Part shown: piece after piece, positions 15,254-20,818 of the stretch | Layout: each line of letters begins with the position of its first letter | Position numbering within the stretch: position 1 is the first letter of the stretch | Assembly (NCBI GenBank): GCA_910586435.1 | Contig: CAJUGT010000019.1 | Coordinates: forward strand, 21,474 to 42,291 | Source: an uncultured Acetatifactor sp. | GTDB taxonomy: Bacteria > Bacillota > Clostridia > Lachnospirales > Lachnospiraceae | Reading direction: 5' to 3' | Length of the DNA stretch: 20,818 bases | Program-made: the position numbers and the translations under genes | The notes under the pieces: generated by a model | Database searches by the model: none | What the model saw: the letters and a program-made list of their open reading frames with translations, nothing else | Told to the model about the DNA's origin: nothing

Positions 15254-15994
15254 TTGAAACCTTTGGTATCAATTACAACGGCAACTTATAATAGTGAAAA
15301 AACTTTGGCAAGAACCATAGAATCGGTTTTAAGCCAAACATATGACAATATAGAGTATCTTATTGTGGATGGCATGTCCCGGGATGGAACCGTGAAGGTG
15401 GCGGAGGCATATCAGAAAAGATTTCAGGAGCGGGGATTTGCCTACCGGATTGTTTCGGAAGCCGATGGGGGTATGTATGATGCCATCAACAAGGGAATAC
15501 GCCTGTGCCATGGGGAAGTGGTAGGCAATATTAATTCGGATGACTGGTATGAACCCTATGCGGTGGAAAGAGCAGTGGCATTTATGGAAAGCGCAAAATG
15601 CGATTACATGTATGCAAATCTGAATATCATCAGGCAGGACGGGACAAGCTTTGTGAAGCGTGCCAGATTACAGAAAATTGCTACTTCCAGGCACTGGAAT
15701 CATCCCACGCAATTTGCCAAAAGGGAGATACTTTGCGCGTATCCCTATAAGGTGGAAAGTCTGCATGATGATTTTGACTTGTTTTTGAAGGTAAGAAAAT
15801 CCGGCTGCAACATAGGTGTGCTTAATGAAGTGCTTGCGAATTTTACCATGGAAGGAATCAGCCATGAGAGAAATATAAGAGCGGCGGTGAACAGAGGCAA
15901 ATGCAGATATCATATTTATCGGAATAACGGTTACAGCAGGTGGTATCTGCTGGAATGTGTCATGATAGAATCTGCCAAAATGATATTGGGTTGA
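15254..15994 (+). CDS. Family 2 glycosyltransferase (WcaA-like)
   Basis: GT-A sugar transferase of 246 residues from TTG 15254 (254 residues from ATG 15230). It begins MKPLVSITTATYNSEKTL, then has SEADGGMYDAINKGI (68-82), the metal-binding NSDD in NINSDDWYEP (94-97), HWNHPTQFAKREI (147-159) and the acidic HDDFDLFLKV (171-180). This pattern, including the E-x-DGG-x-YDA segment, is characteristic of a well-known subgroup of GT2 enzymes in colanic-acid-like and EPS clusters. It has no membrane helix. A gap of 60 bases separates it from the reductase and 34 bases from the next gene. Sugar specificity unknown. Confidence 0.88.
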   Translation: MKPLVSITTATYNSEKTLARTIESVLSQTYDNIEYLIVDGMSRDGTVKVAEAYQKRFQERGFAYRIVSEADGGMYDAINKGIRLCHGEVVGNINSDDWYEPYAVERAVAFMESAKCDYMYANLNIIRQDGTSFVKRARLQKIATSRHWNHPTQFAKREILCAYPYKVESLHDDFDLFLKVRKSGCNIGVLNEVLANFTMEGISHERNIRAAVNRGKCRYHIYRNNGYSRWYLLECVMIESAKMILG

Positions 15995-16015
15995 AAGAAC
16001 CTGGAAAAGTCCCAT

Positions 16016-16022
16016 GGGAGGA
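16016..16022 (+). promoter_or_regulatory. Ribosome binding site deciding ATG 16029
   Basis: GGGAGGA lies six bases before ATG 16029. The upstream in-frame ATG 16014 overlaps the ribosome site itself and is rejected. Confidence 0.8.
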
Positions 16023-16028
16023 ATCAGA

Positions 16029-17156
16029 ATGAAAATCGGAATTGATTTATTGTGGGTTCGCCCGGGACTTTGCGGCGGAACGGAAAGTTACATCCGTAAT
16101 CTGATGGATGGGCTGGCAAAATTTGATAAGGAAAATCAGTATCTTTTATTTGTCTCTAAGGACAATGGGGAAAGCTTCGCGAAATATGACCGTCAGGCTG
16201 GAATGACCTTAGTTACCTGTCCTGTGGCCAGTGCCAGTCAGCCCAGGAGGATTGTATGGGAGAATCTGCATCTGGACAGTGCGGCAAGGGCCCAGGGAGT
16301 GGAATTGATGTTCATTCCCGTGTACAGTAAACCATTGTCTTACGGAAATACTGGTCGGAGGATACCTTATGTCAGTGTGATTCACGATTTGCAGGCATTG
16401 CATTATCCACAGTATTTTTCCAGGGGAAAGTATCTCTTTCTGAAGGGAATGTGGCGGCATACCTGCCATACTTCCCGGAAGATAGTCACCATATCCCAGT
16501 ACTGCCGCAGAGACCTGGCAGAGCATTACCCGGATGCGGAGGGAAAAAGTACAGTGATTTACAATCCGGTAGAAACCGTTCCCTCGGGCATGCCAGCTTC
16601 GGAGATAGAAGAAAAGTACCATATTAAGAAAGGGCAGTATTTTTACTGTGTCAGTTCCATGCTTCCTCACAAGAACCTGGCAACTCTGTTAAAAGTAATG
16701 GCTGTGCGGAAGGAACAGGGCAGCGCAATTCCATTGCTCCTTAGCGGTGTGGGCGGGAATAAGGAATCCTTCGCAACTATGGCGGAGGAGCTGGGAATAG
16801 GGGAAATGGTGATAGACACAGGATTTGTTACGGACAGAGAACGGGACTGCCTTTATGAAAACTGCCGGTTGTTTCTGTTTCCCAGCGTGTTTGAGGGGTT
16901 TGGAATGCCGCCCATAGAGGCCATGCGCAGAGGAAAGCGGGTAGTGATGACCAGGGAGAGCTGTCTGGAGGAAGTAACCCAGGGGAGGGCGGTCTATGTG
17001 GATAAACCTTATGATGTGGAGGAGTGGAACCATAAAATAGAGGAGGCGGTGTGCCTTCCAGAGGAACGATTTGATTTTCCCGAGTATACCTTAGAGCAGG
17101 TGGTTGGGGAGTATCTGAAGGTTTTTCGGGAGGCCGTGAGGAAAGAGGCCAAATGA
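16029..17156 (+). CDS. Family 4 glycosyltransferase (mannosyltransferase-like)
   Basis: GT-B transferase of 375 residues. The N-terminal MKIGIDLLWVRPGLCGGTESYIRNL has the GG-x-E-x-Y acceptor loop (16-21). VSVIHDLQALHYPQYFS (116-131) and KIVTISQYCRRDL (151-163) follow. In the donor domain lie SSMLPHKNL (209-217), LLLSGVGG (236-243) and the E-x7-E pair in FEGFGMPPIEAM (E289, E297). The order is that of the WbaZ/mannosyltransferase subgroup of GT4, though the donor could be another sugar. The start ATG 16029 is fixed by GGGAGGA six bases upstream. The stop overlaps the next start (ATGA). Confidence 0.9.
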   Translation: MKIGIDLLWVRPGLCGGTESYIRNLMDGLAKFDKENQYLLFVSKDNGESFAKYDRQAGMTLVTCPVASASQPRRIVWENLHLDSAARAQGVELMFIPVYSKPLSYGNTGRRIPYVSVIHDLQALHYPQYFSRGKYLFLKGMWRHTCHTSRKIVTISQYCRRDLAEHYPDAEGKSTVIYNPVETVPSGMPASEIEEKYHIKKGQYFYCVSSMLPHKNLATLLKVMAVRKEQGSAIPLLLSGVGGNKESFATMAEELGIGEMVIDTGFVTDRERDCLYENCRLFLFPSVFEGFGMPPIEAMRRGKRVVMTRESCLEEVTQGRAVYVDKPYDVEEWNHKIEEAVCLPEERFDFPEYTLEQVVGEYLKVFREAVRKEAK

Positions 17157-18208
17157 ATATACTGTTTATCAGTAACAACGGAATTGAAGATGCCGCTTTC
17201 GGAGGGGCAAAGGCCAGCAGGCGCAACTATGAGCTATTAAGAGGGCATGGGGATGTGGATGTGATTGCCATACAGAAACGTTCCAATGGGGCCAGCATGG
17301 TTTCGCTGCTGCAGGGATATTTCCCGCCTTCGGGTAAAAAGGATTTGGAGCGGATTGGGAAAATGCTGGACGAAAAGTCCTATGATTTAGTCTTTTTTGA
17401 CGGCTCCCATTTTGGAAACCTGGTAAAATATGTAAAAGACAGGGGCAGGAAGGTAATGTGCTTTTGCCATAATTGCGAGTATGATTATATTCAGGTGCGA
17501 TTTGGAACAGGCTCATCTCTGAAGAAAAGTCTGTATCAGAAAGTCATTGGGGTACAGGAAAAGCTGGCGTTACAGTCTGCGGATTGCAGTCTGGTTTTTA
17601 CCAGGCGTGACGCGGAACGAATGGAGAAGCTGTATGGGGTGCCCCAGCCTCATATTCTGCCCTTGTCCCTGGAAGACGTCTATGAAAAGAGGGAAGCCCG
17701 GGCGGGGGAACGAATATGCCTGCTATTTGGTCCTCTGGGTCAGGCAAATGAAGAGGCTTTTGAGTGGTTTGTTGAAAAGGTATCTCCCACCCTGGAGTGT
17801 AAGACAAGGATTGCCGGAAAGGGCTTTGAGATACGCAGGAAAGATTGGGAAAGCCACAAGGTGGAAGTGCAGGGATTTGTGGAAGACATTGCCCAATTGT
17901 ACGCAGATGCGGCATGTGTGGCGATTCCGCTGCTGTCAGGGGGCGGCATGAAGATTAAGACTGCGGAGGCTTTGATGTTCGGCAAATATATTTTCGGCAC
18001 CGACGAAGCTTTTGTGGGATATGATTTGGAGTATGAGAAAATTGGCGGAAAATGCAATTCGGCGCAGGAATTCAGTGAGAAAATAAATCAATTTCTGCTG
18101 TCGGAGAAAAGCTCTTTTCATGACCATTCCAGGAAGATATATGAGGCGAACTACAGTCTGGGGGCCAGTGAGGATGCTTTTGCCAGGATTTTGTCAGAGC
18201 TTGTCTGA
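17153..18208 (+). CDS. Family 4-like glycosyltransferase
   Basis: GT-B type protein of 351 residues. It begins MNILFISNNG with FGGAKASRRNYELL (16-29) as donor/acceptor loop. The middle holds KVMCFCHNCEYDYI (100-113). The C-terminal half has GPLGQANEEAFEWFVEKV (193-210), RIAGKGF and a SGGGMKIKTAEALMFGKYI segment (262-280) in place of the canonical E-x7-E motif; this is the layout seen in divergent GT4 enzymes that keep the Lys and Glu of that loop. The start overlaps the preceding stop by four bases, with AGAGG shortly upstream. Function as a glycosyltransferase is a reasonable inference from fold and context, but the missing first Glu of the motif makes specificity uncertain. Confidence 0.8.
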   Translation: MNILFISNNGIEDAAFGGAKASRRNYELLRGHGDVDVIAIQKRSNGASMVSLLQGYFPPSGKKDLERIGKMLDEKSYDLVFFDGSHFGNLVKYVKDRGRKVMCFCHNCEYDYIQVRFGTGSSLKKSLYQKVIGVQEKLALQSADCSLVFTRRDAERMEKLYGVPQPHILPLSLEDVYEKREARAGERICLLFGPLGQANEEAFEWFVEKVSPTLECKTRIAGKGFEIRRKDWESHKVEVQGFVEDIAQLYADAACVAIPLLSGGGMKIKTAEALMFGKYIFGTDEAFVGYDLEYEKIGGKCNSAQEFSEKINQFLLSEKSSFHDHSRKIYEANYSLGASEDAFARILSELV

Positions 18209-18247
18209 GGACGGTTATGGTCTGTGTAAGCCGGAAAGGAGGAACCA

Positions 18248-19207
18248 ATGGAAGGGGTGAAGACGAAGGGAGACAGAGTTGTAGCGGTCACAGTGACTTT
18301 CAATCGGTTTTACACACTTCGGAATACGATTCATGCGTTGGAAAGCCAGACCCTGCCTCTTTGGAAGATTATCATTGTGGATAATCACAGCAATGAAGAA
18401 AACAGGAAGGAGATTCTGGCCCTGACAGAGGGGAAGGAGCATATGGAAGTCCTGTGGATGGAGGATAATCTGGGGGGAGCAGGGGGCTTTGAAACGGGAA
18501 TGCGTTATGCCAGAGAACAGTATGCGCCGGACTGGTACTGGATTATGGATGATGATGCCTATCCCAGGAGGGATACCCTGGAGAAGCTGCTGGAACACAA
18601 AAAACTGGCGGACCTTGGCTGCCTGGCGCCGCTCATCTGGGGTGTAGACTGGCAGGAATACCAGCTGTACCATCATAAAGAAATTAAGAGGTTTCACACC
18701 ATGGACAGGGCTAAATTTTCCCGGGTGGAGGATATGGGTGAGGTGGAGCAGATTGATGCCGATGGGTTTGTGGGCACGCTGTTCCCGGGAAGGGTTGTGG
18801 ATGAAATTGGATTCCCGGACGGGGGATTGTTTATCTATGGGGATGATACGGAATACACCACCAGGATTCGTCAGAAGCACAGGATTTATCTCATTAAGGA
18901 CGCAGTGATAGATCACAATGACCCTCCGGTGGTAAACGCGGTTTTTGGACCTCAGACTTATTGGAAGCTTTACTATACTCTTCGGAACAAGATATTAATT
19001 GCGAAAAAATATAATGCGGGTATAGGAAAGTGGATAGCGCTTTTGCTGCTGTCAGGACATTGCATGTGGCAGATTGCCTATAGCCTTGTACGAAAAGGAT
19101 TGGGGAAATATCGTTTTCTTCGTATCCAATATGTGTTAAAAGGAATGTTCGACGGAATGGCGGGCAGAAAGGGCAAGACCGTGGAGCCTGCGGCAGGCGG
19201 GAAATAG
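18248..19207 (+). CDS. Family 2 glycosyltransferase, GlfT-like
   Basis: GT-A sugar transferase of 319 residues resembling the GlfT/rhamnosyl-galactofuranosyl branch of GT2. It shows VVAVTVTFNRFYTLRNTIHAL (11-31), NLGGAGGFETGM (74-85), the metal-binding DDDA in YWIMDDDAYP (101-104), DADGFVGTLFP (170-180) and GDDTEYTTRI (198-207), the acidic segment that holds the likely catalytic base. H223 lies in IDHNDP. A weak hydrophobic segment occurs near 262-280. The start ATG 18248 has the strongest ribosome site of the window, AAAGGAGG (18235-18242), five bases upstream. It is the last gene of the cluster, and its stop lies in the first copy of a 23-bp repeat. A galactofuranose role is a guess; no UDP-Galp mutase is present here. 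Confidence 0.88.
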   Translation: MEGVKTKGDRVVAVTVTFNRFYTLRNTIHALESQTLPLWKIIIVDNHSNEENRKEILALTEGKEHMEVLWMEDNLGGAGGFETGMRYAREQYAPDWYWIMDDDAYPRRDTLEKLLEHKKLADLGCLAPLIWGVDWQEYQLYHHKEIKRFHTMDRAKFSRVEDMGEVEQIDADGFVGTLFPGRVVDEIGFPDGGLFIYGDDTEYTTRIRQKHRIYLIKDAVIDHNDPPVVNAVFGPQTYWKLYYTLRNKILIAKKYNAGIGKWIALLLLSGHCMWQIAYSLVRKGLGKYRFLRIQYVLKGMFDGMAGRKGKTVEPAAGGK

Positions 19208-19269
19208 GTTTTGCGGCAACGGAGAAATAGGTTCTGCGCCAATGGGGACATAGGTTTTGGGGTAAGGGT
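19201..19269. repeat. Three 23-bp tandem copies over the stop of the last EPS gene
   Basis: Copies lie at 19201-19223, 19224-19246 and 19247-19269, each beginning GAAATAGG or GACATAGG and each followed by a similar T-G-rich half. The first copy contains the stop codon TAG (19205-19207), so the array begins inside the coding sequence. The copies are diverged from each other, which suggests an old duplication. No function is evident. Confidence 0.75.
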
Positions 19270-19524
19270 GATGTTTGACTTTGTGGGAGAAGCTGTCAGA
19301 ACTGTTACGAAATAAGAAAATTTTTGCATATAATTCCTCTTTTTACAGATACTAACTTCGCGTCAATATGATATACGCAAAAACGTCAGAATATGCAAAG
19401 AGCTGTCTGTGGCGAAAGTATGGGAAAGTATGGCTGTTTTATGGCCACTGTCAGGAAGTGACTTTGTCGTTACACCTGACGGTAAATTCATTTGATGTAC
19501 AGTATAAAGTGGAGGGAAGTATGT
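19208..19524 (+). other. 317-bp gap before spoVT
   Basis: This gap holds most of the 23-bp repeat array, a sigma-G-like promoter at 19326-19354, a 10-bp exact tandem duplication (GAAAGTATGG at 19414-19423 and 19424-19433) and the spoVT ribosome site. No clear rho-independent terminator for the EPS cluster is visible. A 63-codon open frame (19368-19559) overlaps the spoVT start without its own ribosome site and is not considered a gene. Confidence 0.6.
19326..19354 (+). promoter_or_regulatory. Sigma-G-like forespore promoter for spoVT
   Basis: GCATA (19326-19330) matches the GMATR -35 of sigma-G and sigma-F promoters. GATACTA (19348-19354) matches CATAMTA at six of seven positions. The spacer is 17 bases, as expected. 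Transcription would start near 19361 and leave a leader of about 160 nt. In Bacillus subtilis spoVT is under sigma-G control, which supports the prediction. Confidence 0.6.
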
Positions 19525-20070
19525 ATGAAAGCAACAGGAATTGTCAGACGAATAGATGATTTAGGCAGGATTGTCATTCCAAAGGAGATCCGCAGGACGC
19601 TCCATATCAGGGAATCAGATCCATTGGAGATATTTACGGACAGAGAAGGACAGGTGATTCTGAAAAAATATTCGCCCATTGGGGAAATGTCTACTTTTGC
19701 CAAGCAGTATGCGGAGAGCCTGGCCCAGGTCTCCGGCCATGCGGCGCTGATTGCGGACAGGGATCAGTTTATCGCTGCGGCGGGGGGATATAAGCAGATG
19801 GTCAATAAATCCGTCAGCAGACAAATGGACGAGAAAATCCACAACAGAGAAACCATTATGGCATCCAGGGGGGATAGAAGTTTTGTCTCTATTTGTGATG
19901 AAGGTGGAGATGAGTATCAGCATGAAGCCATAGCTCCTATTTTGTGTGAAGGCGATATCATTGGCAGCGTGGTGTTGCTGCAAAATGACAATAAGGGCCG
20001 CATGGGAGAGGTGGAGCAGAAGTTGTTAATGTCTGCCGCCGGTTTTCTGGGCAGGCAGATGGAGCAGTAA
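19525..20070 (+). CDS. spoVT: Stage V sporulation protein T-like transcription regulator
   Basis: AbrB-family DNA-binding regulator of 181 residues, close in length to Bacillus SpoVT (178). The N-terminal swapped-hairpin domain is GIVRRIDDLGRIVIPKEI (5-22) through about residue 47. A GAF-like domain (about 55-181) follows, including AALIADRDQFIAAAGG and the AIAPILCEGDIIGSVVLL segment. SpoVT tunes sigma-G-dependent genes in the forespore during late sporulation. The start ATG 19525 has GGAGGG (19511-19516) eight bases upstream. The frame opens earlier, at 19492, but those extra 11 residues overlap the ribosome site and are not family-like. It is followed by its own terminator, so it is probably monocistronic and independent of the EPS cluster. 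Confidence 0.95.
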   Translation: MKATGIVRRIDDLGRIVIPKEIRRTLHIRESDPLEIFTDREGQVILKKYSPIGEMSTFAKQYAESLAQVSGHAALIADRDQFIAAAGGYKQMVNKSVSRQMDEKIHNRETIMASRGDRSFVSICDEGGDEYQHEAIAPILCEGDIIGSVVLLQNDNKGRMGEVEQKLLMSAAGFLGRQMEQ

Positions 20071-20107
20071 ACGAAAAACTGGCTGTGAAGAAGTGATAAT
20101 CAGAGTA

Positions 20108-20150
20108 AATGGTGTGAAATTTGCAGGAACATAATTTCACGCCATTTTTT
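20108..20150 (+). terminator. Rho-independent terminator after spoVT
   Basis: The arm 20108-20121 (AATGGTGTGAAATT) pairs with 20133-20146 (AATTTCACGCCATT) over 14 positions, with one G-U wobble and an 11-base loop. A run of six T residues (20145-20150) follows directly. It lies 37 bases after the spoVT stop. Confidence 0.92.
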
Positions 20151-20214
20151 ATGCGCAGCAGGTGCTTGCCCTCTGTTTTTCATGATAATTGCAAAGAATA
20201 AGGCAAAGGGAGAT

Positions 20215-20260
20215 TAAACAAAATTTAATGGAATTGTTTATGCGTTTGTGATAAGATAAT
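20215..20260 (+). promoter_or_regulatory. Possible promoter with overlapping inverted repeat
   Basis: TAAACAA (20215-20221) and TTGTTTA (20234-20240) form a perfect 7-bp inverted repeat with a 12-base spacer. The right arm contains TTGTTT, a weak -35. GATAAT (20255-20260) is a possible -10, but the spacing is only 15 bases. The layout, an operator over a -35, would suit a repressed gene, here the methyltransferase. The evidence is weak. Confidence 0.3.
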
Positions 20261-20303
20261 GACATTGAACAATTTGACAAATCGGGGTTGACGGAGGTAT
20301 GGT

Positions 20304-20818
20304 ATGAACATAATTAATAGAGATATAGATAGCGGGAAAGCTTTTGATTGGGGAAAAACGTCTTTAGATTATGCAAAGTTTCGTGATATTTATCCCAAAG
20401 AGTTTTATCAAAAAATTGTTGACCGCAAATTATGTATAAACGGACAATCTATCCTTGATGTTGGAACAGGGACAGGAGTTCTTCCCAGAAATATGTACCA
20501 GTATGGGGCAAAGTGGACGGCTACCGATATTTCAGAAAATCAAATTGAACAAGCCAAAATCCTTTCAAAAGATATGGATATAGATTATTATGTTGTATCA
20601 ACAGAGGATATATGTTTTTCTGATAAATCTTTTGATGTTATCACAGCTTGCCAATGTTTTTTGTATTTCAACCATGAAATAGTTATGCCTAAATTTTATC
20701 GTATGCTAAGAAAAGGAGGAAGTATTCTTGTATTGTATATGGCATGGCTTCCATATGAGGATAAGATTGCAGGAGCCAGTGAAAATCTTGTATTAAAATA
20801 TAATCCAAATTGGAGTGG
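20304..20818 (+). CDS. SAM-dependent methyltransferase, class I (3' end outside window)
   Basis: The first 171 codons of a class I (UbiE/Methyltransf_11-like) methyltransferase; the reading frame is still open at the window edge. Motif I is ILDVGTGTGVLPRNM (50-64) and the acidic end of strand 2 is TATDIS (72-77). ICFSDKSFDVITACQCFLYF (103-122) is the post-II/motif IV region, and YRMLRKGGSILVLY (132-145) the motif after it. The start ATG 20304 has GGAGG (20293-20297) six bases upstream; the nearby ATG 20299 runs directly into a stop. Substrate unknown. Base composition is distinct: 20341-20400 has 20 G+C in 60 bases, compared with 33 in 60 at 9601-9660 in the EPS cluster. This suggests different origin or a recent acquisition. 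It does not belong to the EPS operon. Confidence 0.85.
   Translation, partial: MNIINRDIDSGKAFDWGKTSLDYAKFRDIYPKEFYQKIVDRKLCINGQSILDVGTGTGVLPRNMYQYGAKWTATDISENQIEQAKILSKDMDIDYYVVSTEDICFSDKSFDVITACQCFLYFNHEIVMPKFYRMLRKGGSILVLYMAWLPYEDKIAGASENLVLKYNPNWS

Noticed and set aside
19368..19559. 63-codon open frame in the spoVT leader
   Set aside because: It has no ribosome site and overlaps the spoVT start in another frame.

Overview
The window looks like chromosomal DNA of a spore-forming, moderate-GC Clostridia member, most probably a Lachnospiraceae-type gut bacterium. The reasons are an intact SpoVT-like sporulation regulator, strong AAAGGAGG/GGAGG ribosome sites, several GTG and TTG starts, and an EpsG-type polymerase with Firmicute-style glycosyltransferases. 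No species can be named from the sequence alone.

Layout. Positions 1-182 are the end of a 71-bp tandem repeat that forms two hairpins per unit. From 234 to 19207 runs a one-directional exopolysaccharide/capsule cluster, all on the + strand, with many ATGA stop/start overlaps. Its first part (234-13442) holds two unrecognised polytopic membrane proteins, a TuaG-like glycosyltransferase, a long polyprenyl-phosphate sugar phosphotransferase (priming enzyme 1), a Wzz-like co-polymerase with a degenerate kinase-like tail, a GT2-like transferase, an EpsG/Wzy-like polymerase, two GT4 transferases, an EpsJ-like GT2, and a membrane-bound nucleotide-sugar 4,6-dehydratase (PglF/CapD/WbpM type). A 229-bp intergenic region containing a 93-nt imperfect hairpin separates this from the second part (13672-19207). 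That part holds a short sugar phosphotransferase (priming enzyme 2), an SDR 4-ketoreductase-like protein, a GT2, two GT4-like transferases and a GlfT-like GT2.

How the genes fit together. Two priming enzymes can each put a first sugar on undecaprenyl phosphate. The dehydratase, short priming transferase and SDR reductase resemble the known WbpM/WbpL/WbpV and WreV/WreU/WreQ sets, which make and load UDP-QuiNAc or UDP-FucNAc. About eight glycosyltransferases would extend the repeat unit, EpsG would polymerise it and the Wzz-like protein would set chain length. No Wzx flippase, ABC exporter, complete BY-kinase (CpsD) or phosphatase (CpsB) is visible here, so the locus either continues upstream or depends on genes elsewhere.

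After the cluster come a 317-bp gap with a 23-bp triple repeat and a sigma-G-like promoter, spoVT (19525-20070) with a clear rho-independent terminator (20108-20150), and the 5' part of an AT-rich SAM methyltransferase (20304 to the window edge) whose base composition differs sharply from its neighbours. The least explained elements are the 71-bp hairpin repeats at the left edge, which show one compensatory base-pair change between units, and the long hairpin before priming enzyme 2.
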